Positions 10,185 through 19,479 of a stretch of DNA of 64,000 bases are shown piece after piece. The stretch lies in the IMG/VR virus record IMGVR_UViG_3300032246_001368, positions 47,584 through 111,583 of that record; one strand, 5' to 3'. A program made the position numbers and the translations under genes. How positions within the stretch are numbered: the stretch's first letter is position 1; each line of letters opens with the position of its first letter. Source of the DNA: a virus. The notes below the pieces were generated by a model. It was not told the DNA's origin, ran no database searches, and saw nothing but the letters and a program-made list of their open reading frames with translations.

Positions 10185-10630
10185 TGTTAGTACTTTTTAA
10201 CAAAGATAAGCAATTTATAGGATTTAGTCCGGATCTTCCACAAGAAGCTCTGGAAAATTTTTATACCAAAGAAGTACCAGAGTCACAAGCCGATTTTACT
10301 AAATGGAGGTGGGATGGGGATTATGAATCTGGGAGAATGGTATCGATAGTAGAGGATGGATATCCGATAGAAGAATTAGAGTTAGAAAGACAATTATTTG
10401 AAAAGATAGATCAAAAATATCCATTGGGAGTACAGTTGGTTAATATTATCAGACAATTGAAATTACTATCTAATGAAGGAGAAGCCGATTATAGATTTAC
10501 GGATATGGCAGACACAATATTAGATGCAGTGGAAAAACATGATAGTAGAATTAAATATTATCAGTCGCGTAACAAACTTTTAAATAAAGAAGATGCACAA
10601 CAACAATTTACAAACACTTTCGGAAAATAA
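10184..10630 (+). CDS. Small structural-block protein, unknown
   Basis: 148 aa, acidic, helical in the C-terminal two thirds. Begins with a strand pair (LVLFNKDKQFIGFSP) like some tail-fibre assembly or hinge proteins, but I cannot assign it. Start overlaps the preceding TAA. Confidence 0.6.
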   Translation: MLVLFNKDKQFIGFSPDLPQEALENFYTKEVPESQADFTKWRWDGDYESGRMVSIVEDGYPIEELELERQLFEKIDQKYPLGVQLVNIIRQLKLLSNEGEADYRFTDMADTILDAVEKHDSRIKYYQSRNKLLNKEDAQQQFTNTFGK

Positions 10631-11060
10631 AAACCCAAGCCTTAAATGTAGATATGCTAAAGGACTAGGAGATTTAGTGGCATGTATTTTACACGGGCCC
10701 CTTTCTTGGTTAACATTTGCTATCACCAAGAAAAGAATACCTTGTTCTAAATGCTCTTTAAGAGCAGAAGCCCTTAATACGTTAGTACCCATTCCTTTTT
10801 GGAAATTATTTTACGATAGTATAGATGAGTTGTTAAAGGATTTATCACAGGAAATGGTTAGTGCTGGTTATAAAGTATCTTTAACAGAAGATGGAAAGGG
10901 TATTAGTTCATCTAAATTCTCAGAGACTCTACCTCCTTTACAATCCTCACACATGCCTAATATACCTTCAAGTGATATAGAAGATTATAATCTCATCAGT
11001 AGCGGAGATAACATAATGGGAGATTTTATTGTTAGAGTTCAAATTTTTAAACGTAAATAG
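10593..11060 (+). CDS. Small protein with CxxC motif, unknown
   Basis: 155 aa in a +1 frame overlapping the previous gene by 38 bases. Residues 20-55 read KGLGDLVACILHGPLSWL...IPCSKCSLRAEALN, similar in style to short membrane-proximal Cys motifs in phage structural modules. The exact start is uncertain. Confidence 0.55.
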   Translation: MHNNNLQTLSENKNPSLKCRYAKGLGDLVACILHGPLSWLTFAITKKRIPCSKCSLRAEALNTLVPIPFWKLFYDSIDELLKDLSQEMVSAGYKVSLTEDGKGISSSKFSETLPPLQSSHMPNIPSSDIEDYNLISSGDNIMGDFIVRVQIFKRK

Positions 11061-11064
11061 TTCC

Positions 11065-11529
11065 ATGGATATTCAAGTCATAGCAGTAACCCCTATAGAG
11101 TGTTCTTTAGACACTACAAGAGAATTCGGAATACTTCTCTCCAAAGCCATTTCAATCATTCATATGGTTCATTGGTATGCACCTAATTATGATGCGCATG
11201 TTATTTTAGGTGATTTGTATGAGACTCTTGATGGGTTATTTGACAAGCTTCAAGAAGAGATCATAGGAACATCCAAGCTTCAAAACCAACAATTTCCTTC
11301 TCTCGGTCCAGTTGTTCTAGACCTAGACTATATTAATCAATATAGATCAGAAGGTAATAATGTCATGGGCACATACACCAAGACATATCAAACAATTGTT
11401 AATATACTGTCCTCATTAGAATTTACTTCTTATGTTGATAATGTTCAGTCAGGCCTCAATAACACTAAGGAAGATATCCTTTCCTCGTTTAATAAGGCCA
11501 ATTATCTGTTGTCTTTAGTTAAGATTTAA
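11065..11529 (+). CDS. Helical Dps/ferritin-like small protein
   Basis: 154 aa. The ATG at 11065 is chosen because it follows the previous stop by four bases. The run IIHMVHWYAPNYDAHVILGDLYETLDGLFDKLQEEI looks like the first helix of a Dps/ferritin-like bundle; similar phage proteins have been grouped as DUF5856 (from memory). No full di-iron signature was checked. Role unknown. Confidence 0.6.
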   Translation: MDIQVIAVTPIECSLDTTREFGILLSKAISIIHMVHWYAPNYDAHVILGDLYETLDGLFDKLQEEIIGTSKLQNQQFPSLGPVVLDLDYINQYRSEGNNVMGTYTKTYQTIVNILSSLEFTSYVDNVQSGLNNTKEDILSSFNKANYLLSLVKI

Positions 11530-11599
11530 ACAGTTACGAGATAGTCTCGTGCATCTACCTTAGATTGGAGAGATCTAATCTATAGATTTAAGATTTACC

Positions 11600-11633
11600 A
11601 ACGAGCCTTCTCTAATAATGAGAAGACTCGTTA
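11600..11633. terminator. Bidirectional terminator between convergent operons
   Basis: Inverted repeat AACGAG-cc-TTCTC / GAGAA-ga-CTCGTT separates the rightward structural operon from the leftward 1722-aa gene. Smaller inverted repeats precede it (ACGAGA/TCTCGT near 11537 and TTAGAT/ATCTAA near 11563). Confidence 0.7.
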
Positions 11634-11635
11634 GA

Positions 11636-14600
11636 TCAACTAAATGTGACTGTCAATTCCACACCACCACAATACCCATAGATATCATATCCGGTTATTC
11701 TAAATGTTTCTTTAGGGCCTACAGTAATTGAGTAATTAATAGGACCAGCAGCACAAGTAGCGGTTTCTCCACCTGCTCTCAACCAGATATTCCCACCAGT
11801 ATATTCTAATAAGGCATCATCATCTGCACTACCAACTATTGTTACATTAGAGGTTCTATTAAAAGGATTAATGAAAACTTTACTTGCAATGAAATTATAA
11901 GGAGGTTGACATCCAGTGCCTGGGTATATACAACCATTATTTTGAATTAAATATTGAACCGCGGCGGGAGGTTCATTATCCAATATGCAATAATACCCTA
12001 ATTTATCACCATCGGTCGTAGTCACTAATGTAGAATTACATATAGCGCCTGAACCCACACATTCACACCAGGTAGGGCTTGATGCATATCCATAATATTC
12101 TACAGTACTAGGATCACTCGAAGTAGGAGTTGCACAGCCAGCGCAACCAGTTATAGATGTATCACCTGCTCCGCCCGGGCCGTCCGGTATAGATGGTACA
12201 CACCCACCGTTGATATAATACCAAGGATTATCACCTAATCCCTGACATGCAGATACAGACACTAATGTCGAATCTGCACATGGACCTGAAAGCTTATATA
12301 AATTAGTTTTATATAAACCATAATCATTACCGAATATATCACTACTCCAATGATCTAATACACCTTTATTGATTAATAATTTTTCTATTCTCTTGAGATA
12401 AGAAGAAGATAATAATTCATTTCTAAAAGTAAGAGGATATTTTTCTGGTGAATTCCAAACGCCTGGATCAGCTGGGTTCCAGAATTGGAAATTATCAGCT
12501 TCGCCTTGTCTAAAGAGACCGTGTATATTTTTACCCATTATTTCATATCTAGATTGATATGGTGTAAATTTTTGATTCTCTTGAGTGCCTATTATAACTC
12601 CAGCCTTGATACCAGCACTATAAGGCTCCATAACCCATCGATTGTCTATATCGGTAATAGTTACCGGAGTTATCTGATCCTTTTTAGTAAGGCCTCTATT
12701 ACGAGGTCCATACTTTTGTGTATCAAAGAATATTCTTTCTGCACTTAGAGAATCTATACTCTCTAATGTACCGCCATCTACTTCAATAGTATAACCTCTT
12801 CCTCTGTAAGAGGAGGCGCCTAATTTCTCTGGTAACATATACTCACCTAATTGTCTTTCAGAAACAGTCAATTGGGGATATGAAACAGTAGCTACTGTAG
12901 GGTAAAATTTATTATCTAAATTCGCATAAGGTTCTGAGGGTGAAATGATAGCACCAGTATTAAAGACTACGAAAGTCGAAGGACATCTTGAAACATAATA
13001 TAAATTTTGTTGATAGTTAAATGCATTACGTGCAAAGTAATTGTAACGAGAAGGTCGGAATTGTGAGAAGCTTTCTAATAAAATATCACTATCCTCATCA
13101 GATCCATAACCAATAAGATCTAAAGTTCCAGTTCTTAATATATCTGCTAGATTGGAATAATCCTTATAGAAAACCATTTTCTTCCAACGATTGGATGAAA
13201 GAGTTACTTCTAATGAAACTGGTTGATTCCAATCAAGAGTCTTATAATCCTTTCTTGAATATTGAATAAAGTCACCATTTGTTAATACTAACGGTGAAAT
13301 CTCTGGTTGATGGACCGGTACATAATCATCAAAGAATCTTACTTGTCCACCGAAAGATGAAGTCTCTTTATTGAATTCATTGTTAGTGTCAGGAGAATTA
13401 TAAACTTTGCCCCAGAAAGGTTTAGCACCAAAGGAAGAACCTTCTGCAGAGGTTATAAAGGTATTGCTAGTATAATCCCAACCATCTAATTTAAAATTAG
13501 CCGTGAATGAAATTGCTGGTTGTGTGAAGCTAGAACTATTATTTGGTGATATATAACTAATACCGTCCCTGTGAACATATATCAAATAGTCTCCAGGATA
13601 TATATTCATATCAGATATATCATCAGTTGATACCCAATCACCATTAACACCTCTTACAGCTTTATACCAGGTTGCTGCAAAGTTACCACAACCTGCGATT
13701 CTTCGAGATATAAGTTGTGAGAATGTAGGTTCATCACCATCCCCAGAAGTAAGATATCTTTGAAGATTAAAATAGGTAGATGGAGATGAAGCCATCTCTT
13801 CCATCAAGGTATTGTTGACAGACAATAAACCAATATCAACAGTATTAATTTCTACACCCTTATTGGTTAATATTTTAGCACGAGGAAGTGCTGCACCTAT
13901 ATTTTCATTTTCAGCTCCGTCACTGAATATAACAATTTTTTTATTACACCCTTCTTGTGGATTGTTTAAAATCTTAACTGCTTTGGACTGAGATATAATA
14001 GTAGTATTTAAATTTTTACAAAGATCAAAGAAATTAAAATTGTTAACAGTAGCACTAGTAGGGATCTGATTGTAAAGAATAGAATCAGCTAATATTAAAG
14101 CGTTTTCTATATTCGTTCTAAAATTAGGATAACCACTATCGATTTGTATTTGACTTATATATAAATCAATAGTAGCCGGATCATTAGACAGATATGTTAT
14201 AGTAGATGCTTCATTGTCAAAAGTAATAATAGATATCTGAGCAGACACACCGCCGGTGCTTAAAATAGCATCAGTAATATTCTTTAAAGAATTTTTAACA
14301 CTTTGTAGATCTAAACTTTGTGATTTACTGATATCAATGATTAATACTACATCCATACACCCCGAGGCATTACAATTACCCTTTATTCTTTTATATGGAT
14401 AATTGACAACAATATAAGGAGAAGCAATTTCTGTAGTCTTAGCCACATCTTTTCTTAAAGAAGAACGATAATAGGTATAACGTCTTCCAGTTTTAAAAAC
14501 CATGCGTGAACCGTCTCCGGTTTTCCATTTACCCGGGCCCCATCCTATTTCCTTATCTCCGTCTCCTCCCGTCTGTAATTGATAGAAAGCAAACTGAGGA

Positions 14601-16804
14601 CTATTGAATGGAGTATATCCTCTAGTATCAGTCCAGCTGTTTATCGCAAAGTCAGCTCCTAAACCATCCGGATCAGCAAAAAGATAATCAGCAACTCCAT
14701 TATAATCTAAAAGATTCTCTCCAGCATGCCCTATAGGAGAATACTTTAAAGAACGGCATGTACATGTCTTCCAAGCATCTAAAGAATTAATGGGTGTAGG
14801 ATTTAAATAATCTTGATTACTGTAATAATCATGAGGAAGGTTTTTACCATATGCACAATCAGCACTATGCTCATAGTATTTTATAACTTCATCTGCATAG
14901 GTATCTTCGTCCATCCATATAAAGGATATCTTATCAGACGGATCAACCTTTATAGATAAAGCACCTTGTATAGGTCCATCAATAAACTGAGCACATTTAA
15001 TAGCCGGTGTGGAGTAGACCGGAATACTATTCGTAAATAAATCTAAATTGGTAATTGAACCTGAACCAAGCCAAGCCGCTTCTACCGGTTCTGACGTACG
15101 ATTATTAAGTCTGTATATAACATCTGAGGAATTGAAGTCAGTTCCTGCTATGGCACCTGGTACGGTATTGGAAGGATTAGTATAAGATAAACCTAACGGC
15201 AAACATTGATCCTTTTTGATAGTAATGGGTATATTATTAACTTCATCAAATACTTCTATAGGCCAATATATTTGATTAGATCCTTGAGCCAAAGGCAAAT
15301 CAGTTCTATCAAATTTGAAAGCATATGCTTGTTCGGTTTCACCTAAGAGCGAATCACTGTATATAGATAATACACTATTACTACTCAGTCTCTTAGTAAG
15401 AACATCAGCTTCATCAGAAAATTTAGCAGCGAATGCTCCAGAGTCTATTAAATTAGTTTGGTTAATATATAAAGGCTTACTAGCAGAAATGGGCAATGAT
15501 TGTGTATAATACTGTTCTAGGATGAGTCTTTGTATGCTTCCATCCAACGTATTGAATAGAGGAATATAACTTTGATCAAAAGTATAACCACCCCAACTTA
15601 AATTTTTTGAATTTAAATTAAAACCCACATAAGGAAAGATAAACTCTTTTATTAAACCAGGCTTGAATGATATAGAAACATTAGCACTTGTATTTAAAAG
15701 ATAAGTTCCTTTTAACCAGGCTCCCTCTATCGTACCATTTTTCTCTGTAAAGATTAAATCCGAATTAGAATACTCAGTCCCTGCCGTAGCACTACATGCT
15801 ACAAAATTAGAATCGTTTATATAAATTGGAGAGAATATATCATTGAATAAAGTAGTATCAAATACTCTATCTCCGCTCGGCCACAAGAACCAATTATTAC
15901 CAGGTTCCATTCCTATGTTTAATACTTGATCTGGTACATTATATTCACTTAAACGTACAGCAGTTAATCCATAAACAGTCTCCCCAAGATATTTTTGGGC
16001 AGCGGCTGTTTTATTATAAACATCTTGAAAAGCCGTTGAAGATAATGAAGCAGTTGAAAGGGTGGGTATAGATGTCAAATATTGTTTAAATATTTGTGAT
16101 AAAGGAGTCTCTGCTACCTTAGGTAAAAATCTAGTAGCAAGTATTGCATTGATTTCCTCTTCTGTTAAAGGGTCTCCCTCATCCACAAAAGGTATTTCAT
16201 TTTCTACATCTGATAGACTAACATATTCATTTATATTAACTGAAGGATCGGAATCGTGATAAGAAGAAGGATCATATAATTCCTCAACCTCTATGAAGAA
16301 ATTATCCTTTACTGATGTCAAATCAGGGAATACACTTTGAACCACCAATGCAGGTACCTGTACCGTAGAATCTTCTTTCTTCGTAAATCCCTTTAATACA
16401 TATTCATAAAGGAGTCTCTCAAGACCTTGACTCGAACCTACTAAATTATATTTAAGCTTGGCTCTCTTTACGGATTCTCTTTTGTTTGAAAGTGTCTTAG
16501 CTATTTCTTTTAATTTCTTAGCAAAGAAAGGTATTGCAAATACCAATTCTTCATCATTATTATAATCTATTTCATTAAGAAAACGATCCTTTTCGTTTTT
16601 ACCAAATAGAAAGCTTAAATCTTTAACTAGTTGTATATAATCCTCTTTGGAAGATTTGACTTGTTGTTTAGCCTGTTTCTGATTATACCAAGAAGTTAAA
16701 TATTCGGTATAAACTCTCTGAGCGGTACCAGGAATTAAGGTATCTTGATAACTTAACCACTCATTATAGGTTAAAGGTGAGACTGTAGACAGAGGAACTG
16801 ACAT
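11636..16804 (-). CDS. Giant virion protein with von Willebrand A domain
   Basis: 1722 aa. Residues about 815-995 form a VWA domain: VVLIIDISKSQS provides the DxSxS metal-ion motif, followed by the ISIITFDNEA strand and KIVIFSDGAENEN. The C-terminal 250 residues are Cys-rich (CADSTL, CAGCATP, CECVGSGAICN, CQPPYN), suggesting stacked disulfide modules. The remainder is strand-rich. A VWA domain normally binds protein or surface ligands, so this may be a host-contacting baseplate or fibre protein. Transcribed against its neighbours from its own late motif. Confidence 0.75.
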   Translation of the reverse strand: MSVPLSTVSPLTYNEWLSYQDTLIPGTAQRVYTEYLTSWYNQKQAKQQVKSSKEDYIQLVKDLSFLFGKNEKDRFLNEIDYNNDEELVFAIPFFAKKLKEIAKTLSNKRESVKRAKLKYNLVGSSQGLERLLYEYVLKGFTKKEDSTVQVPALVVQSVFPDLTSVKDNFFIEVEELYDPSSYHDSDPSVNINEYVSLSDVENEIPFVDEGDPLTEEEINAILATRFLPKVAETPLSQIFKQYLTSIPTLSTASLSSTAFQDVYNKTAAAQKYLGETVYGLTAVRLSEYNVPDQVLNIGMEPGNNWFLWPSGDRVFDTTLFNDIFSPIYINDSNFVACSATAGTEYSNSDLIFTEKNGTIEGAWLKGTYLLNTSANVSISFKPGLIKEFIFPYVGFNLNSKNLSWGGYTFDQSYIPLFNTLDGSIQRLILEQYYTQSLPISASKPLYINQTNLIDSGAFAAKFSDEADVLTKRLSSNSVLSIYSDSLLGETEQAYAFKFDRTDLPLAQGSNQIYWPIEVFDEVNNIPITIKKDQCLPLGLSYTNPSNTVPGAIAGTDFNSSDVIYRLNNRTSEPVEAAWLGSGSITNLDLFTNSIPVYSTPAIKCAQFIDGPIQGALSIKVDPSDKISFIWMDEDTYADEVIKYYEHSADCAYGKNLPHDYYSNQDYLNPTPINSLDAWKTCTCRSLKYSPIGHAGENLLDYNGVADYLFADPDGLGADFAINSWTDTRGYTPFNSPQFAFYQLQTGGDGDKEIGWGPGKWKTGDGSRMVFKTGRRYTYYRSSLRKDVAKTTEIASPYIVVNYPYKRIKGNCNASGCMDVVLIIDISKSQSLDLQSVKNSLKNITDAILSTGGVSAQISIITFDNEASTITYLSNDPATIDLYISQIQIDSGYPNFRTNIENALILADSILYNQIPTSATVNNFNFFDLCKNLNTTIISQSKAVKILNNPQEGCNKKIVIFSDGAENENIGAALPRAKILTNKGVEINTVDIGLLSVNNTLMEEMASSPSTYFNLQRYLTSGDGDEPTFSQLISRRIAGCGNFAATWYKAVRGVNGDWVSTDDISDMNIYPGDYLIYVHRDGISYISPNNSSSFTQPAISFTANFKLDGWDYTSNTFITSAEGSSFGAKPFWGKVYNSPDTNNEFNKETSSFGGQVRFFDDYVPVHQPEISPLVLTNGDFIQYSRKDYKTLDWNQPVSLEVTLSSNRWKKMVFYKDYSNLADILRTGTLDLIGYGSDEDSDILLESFSQFRPSRYNYFARNAFNYQQNLYYVSRCPSTFVVFNTGAIISPSEPYANLDNKFYPTVATVSYPQLTVSERQLGEYMLPEKLGASSYRGRGYTIEVDGGTLESIDSLSAERIFFDTQKYGPRNRGLTKKDQITPVTITDIDNRWVMEPYSAGIKAGVIIGTQENQKFTPYQSRYEIMGKNIHGLFRQGEADNFQFWNPADPGVWNSPEKYPLTFRNELLSSSYLKRIEKLLINKGVLDHWSSDIFGNDYGLYKTNLYKLSGPCADSTLVSVSACQGLGDNPWYYINGGCVPSIPDGPGGAGDTSITGCAGCATPTSSDPSTVEYYGYASSPTWCECVGSGAICNSTLVTTTDGDKLGYYCILDNEPPAAVQYLIQNNGCIYPGTGCQPPYNFIASKVFINPFNRTSNVTIVGSADDDALLEYTGGNIWLRAGGETATCAAGPINYSITVGPKETFRITGYDIYGYCGGVELTVTFS

Positions 16805-16808
16805 TAAT

Positions 16809-16817
16809 AATATTTAG
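16809..16817 (-). promoter_or_regulatory. Late promoter (CTAAATATT, minus strand)
   Basis: On the minus strand CTAAATATT lies a few bases before the ATG at 16804, the same sequence and spacing as upstream of 3180 and 4628 on the other strand. Confidence 0.6.
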
Positions 16818-16897
16818 AAACAAAGGTTCAATTATCGAGTATTAAATTGTAAACTATATTTTTACCCAAACCAGCGTTTGATTTTAATAGTATCTGA

Positions 16898-17419
16898 TTA
16901 GGATAAGGGCACTATAAAGGTATTTGTGGCGGGACAACCGTTATAAATTATATTGCCTTCACCGTTTGTAACTGTAACCCAAGGAACATTTGAATGACAA
17001 AGGTCATAAGCACACTCTAATTGTAAATTCAATACCCCGGTACTGTTGACTGTATCATAAAATTCTGAATTCTTGTCAATATTTAAAGATAACACTGTAT
17101 TTCTGTCTCCACCATCACTGTAATTATTCAAATCTACAAGGCCTATATTAATACCCTCCACCATTAGATAAAATTGAGCTTGATCACATTGGTGTCCGCC
17201 CGGACACGGGCCAACGGTATTACTATACTGTACATTTATTTCCATACCCCATAAATGATAAGGATCTGCTTTGCCGGTTTCTGAAAGAAAGGAATAATCA
17301 GTAGTTGATGTTGATACATTACACCCTATGGAACCTGTTACGGTTATAGGAAATACTCCGTTTATAGTACTAGTACCTGCTAGATAGGTGTTTAATTTGA
17401 CGATATCAGATGAAGCCAT
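16898..17419 (-). CDS. Small Cys-containing structural protein
   Basis: 173 aa, strand-rich, with four Cys in the middle and C-terminus (PCPGGHQCDQA, CAYDLCHSN). Transcribed with the VWA protein direction and probably a virion partner of it. Start set at ATG 17419 behind an AT-rich late-like stretch. Confidence 0.65.
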   Translation of the reverse strand: MASSDIVKLNTYLAGTSTINGVFPITVTGSIGCNVSTSTTDYSFLSETGKADPYHLWGMEINVQYSNTVGPCPGGHQCDQAQFYLMVEGINIGLVDLNNYSDGGDRNTVLSLNIDKNSEFYDTVNSTGVLNLQLECAYDLCHSNVPWVTVTNGEGNIIYNGCPATNTFIVPLS

Positions 17420-17443
17420 TGTATTAAATAATTATGGTATAAG

Positions 17444-17451
17444 TATAAATA
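17444..17451 (+). promoter_or_regulatory. Canonical T4-type late promoter TATAAATA
   Basis: A perfect TATAAATA lies three bases before the ATG at 17455, the clearest link to T4-type late transcription (sigma factor gp55-like) in this window. Confidence 0.6.
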
Positions 17452-17454
17452 AGC

Positions 17455-17646
17455 ATGGATACATTTACAAGCAATCCTATATCTTCCTTTCAAACTGGAT
17501 TTGAATCTAACGTAGTCAAGAGCATTGCCGGCAACGTAGCATTAAAAATACCTTTGCCTCATATACCAATGCATAAAAGAAAAATAAGAGACATAACAGA
17601 TTCAATAGAAAGAATAGTAGATCTTTTAACTAAAATTAAAGATTGA
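17455..17646 (+). CDS. Small protein, unknown
   Basis: 63 aa with a basic helical C-terminus (KRKIRDITDSIERIVDLLTKIKD). Expressed from a canonical late motif, so probably a minor virion or morphogenesis protein. Confidence 0.6.
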   Translation: MDTFTSNPISSFQTGFESNVVKSIAGNVALKIPLPHIPMHKRKIRDITDSIERIVDLLTKIKD

Positions 17647-17676
17647 TTTTTTCCTACATCCCATTATTATTAAAGG

Positions 17677-18447
17677 ATGTCTAATAATAAGGTCAAGATA
17701 GAGTTCATAGCCAGTAACCAAGAATTATTGGCTATAGCACCTAAACCTTACCCATCAGCTAATAAATTACCTTCATGGTATAAGAACACCTCTTCTTACG
17801 TAGGTGGTATACAATCCGTAGATCAATTCAATGATCCTTCATCAACTATAAAGAAGTGCATGCCGGTTTTTGATATCATGACAGCAGGGTATCATATTCC
17901 ATTGCATTCAGATGTATGGGTTGAGAATGCAGGGGACATGAACATTAGTTTTAGATGGTCTTGGGATACTATCGAAATTGTTAGTGTGCATCCCTCAGAA
18001 CAACATTCAACCTATCCTATACCTCCAGGATATCACGACACGGCATTCAAATGGATCAGTCCTTGGATTATAAAGACTCCACCAGGTTGGTCTTGTATCT
18101 TTACACATCCTTATCATTATGATGATCTTCCGTTCAGATCGTTTTCAGCTCTAGTAGATACTGACAAGCATCCAGCACCTACCCATTTTCCATTCCTCTT
18201 GAAGAAAGGTTTTAACGGTCTTATTCCTTTAGATACTCCTATGATTCAGGTCATTCCATTTAAGAGAGAGACATTTGCAGCAGAATATTCTTTCGATGAT
18301 GGGTCTCATAATACTCTCTGGCAAAAAGCTCATACAGTATTTTTTGATAGATATAAGAAATTTTTTAGATCACCTAAGACATACGAAAACGTAAAACCAA
18401 AAGAATCTAAATGTCCTTTTGCTTTTATGCATAACCCTAATAAATAA
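17677..18447 (+). CDS. Conserved phage protein of unknown function (DUF6065-like)
   Basis: 256 aa. Recognisable by LPSWYKN, IKKCMPVFDIMTAGYHIPL, FKWISPWIIKTPPGWSCIFTHP and MIQVIPFKRE, a pattern I know from large marine and environmental phages. Strand-rich, possibly cupin-like, with many conserved Trp/His. The family name is from memory and no activity is assigned. Ends CPFAFMHNP. Confidence 0.7.
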   Translation: MSNNKVKIEFIASNQELLAIAPKPYPSANKLPSWYKNTSSYVGGIQSVDQFNDPSSTIKKCMPVFDIMTAGYHIPLHSDVWVENAGDMNISFRWSWDTIEIVSVHPSEQHSTYPIPPGYHDTAFKWISPWIIKTPPGWSCIFTHPYHYDDLPFRSFSALVDTDKHPAPTHFPFLLKKGFNGLIPLDTPMIQVIPFKRETFAAEYSFDDGSHNTLWQKAHTVFFDRYKKFFRSPKTYENVKPKESKCPFAFMHNPNK

Positions 18448-18453
18448 ACTCAC

Positions 18454-18636
18454 ATGACACATCAAACCATAATAAACATTCCTTTAGGAATTTCATTCGC
18501 TCAAAGAGAAACCCATATCAATAGAGAAATTGATAAGATCCAAAGAGAATTCGTAAGCAAAGGTTTGCGCGTATCTTCTTTTGAGGTGACTAATAAGTCT
18601 GATCAAAAGGCCACCGTATTATTTCATTACAATTAA
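18454..18636 (+). CDS. Small protein, unknown
   Basis: 60 aa; one helix followed by two strands (LRVSSFEVTNKSDQKATVLFHYN). Starts seven bases after the previous stop. Confidence 0.55.
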   Translation: MTHQTIINIPLGISFAQRETHINREIDKIQREFVSKGLRVSSFEVTNKSDQKATVLFHYN

Positions 18637-18641
18637 AAGGT

Positions 18642-18676
18642 TGACAAAACCTAAAAATTCATTATTATTGAAATTT
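18642..18676 (+). promoter_or_regulatory. Possible early-type promoter before 18677
   Basis: TTGACA just after the 18636 stop, about 17 bases, ATTATT, then GAAATTT and ATG. Fits the -10-to-ATG geometry of the leaderless promoters but the -10 box is weak. Confidence 0.4.
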
Positions 18677-19114
18677 ATGAATAAAATTAACATATCATCT
18701 ATACTTGCAATTGCGGTCCTCTATATTTGCAAATATACACTTAGAGTATTTCCAGGATCATCTAGTCTTGTTAAACTCTCAGCATGGGCAAGACTTCATT
18801 ATCATTTGAGTCAAGATGAAGAAGCAGCAATCCAAGCTGATTATTATAATGATTCCGAAAGTGATGTTATTAATCTTTTCAGAGAGCTTAAATATCTAGC
18901 AGACGAAGGTCATTGCTTTCATGGTGATTATCTTCTCAAGAGAATAAATTTCTTGGCCAATGAAGGTTTAAATATCACAGACTCTGCAAGCTTTCAAGAA
19001 TATCGTAAGCTTAACTTAGATGAGATTAATAAGATTATTCAGGCTTCTAAGCCAAAGATCAAGAGAGATAAGAAAGGTAAGTTCGTTCCTAAGAAGAAGA
19101 ACCTAAAGAAGTAA
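18677..19114 (+). CDS. Membrane-anchored basic protein, unknown
   Basis: 145 aa from ATG 18677; a TTG further upstream overlaps the proposed -35 box and is less likely. Residues 7-25 are a probable transmembrane helix (ISSILAIAVLYICKYTLRVF). A soluble helical part follows, and the last 25 residues are Lys-rich (KIKRDKKGKFVPKKKNLKK), perhaps nucleic-acid binding. Confidence 0.55.
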   Translation: MNKINISSILAIAVLYICKYTLRVFPGSSSLVKLSAWARLHYHLSQDEEAAIQADYYNDSESDVINLFRELKYLADEGHCFHGDYLLKRINFLANEGLNITDSASFQEYRKLNLDEINKIIQASKPKIKRDKKGKFVPKKKNLKK

Positions 19115-19129
19115 TTAACTTAAGGATAG

Positions 19130-19399
19130 ATGGACCTTCTTTCATTATTCCTAGCAGATAACCAAGATAGCCACACTCTTAATGTTTATGAAGAGTGTGG
19201 CAAGTATCTGAGAACAATAGATAAAGATCTCCTTTCAGATAGAATGCAAGCCTTATCTAAGGACAGGCAAGATTTATTAGATCTTACAGTCTTAATAAGA
19301 GATAGTAATAAAGAAGAAGCTTTGATCAGCTACAATAACCTAAGTGATGCTGCTAAGGGAAAGTTATTACCTTCTGTGACAGAATATATATTGGGTTAA
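19130..19399 (+). CDS. Small acidic helical protein, unknown
   Basis: 89 aa, helical. The 5' part of the gene contains a perfect 11-bp inverted repeat (19170-19201), unusual inside a coding region. Confidence 0.55.
   Translation: MDLLSLFLADNQDSHTLNVYEECGKYLRTIDKDLLSDRMQALSKDRQDLLDLTVLIRDSNKEEALISYNNLSDAAKGKLLPSVTEYILG
19170..19201 (+). repeat. Intragenic perfect hairpin
   Basis: GCCACACTCTT, a 10-base loop, then AAGAGTGTGGC. An 11-bp stem 40 bases into a coding sequence; could act in mRNA stability, processing or attenuation. Confidence 0.7.
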
Positions 19400-19402
19400 T
19401 AT

Positions 19403-19479
19403 TTTCCTTGAGTTTTCCCAATAATGGGGATAATATTAAAAGTGAAAGATAACAACAACACAAACACCTAATAAATAAT
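19403..19479 (+). promoter_or_regulatory. Promoter region of the DUF932 gene
   Basis: TTGAGTTTTCCC followed by GATAATATTAAA gives -35, TTTCCC and -10-like elements. Unlike most promoters here it leaves a leader of roughly 35-45 bases before ATG 19480. Confidence 0.5.
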
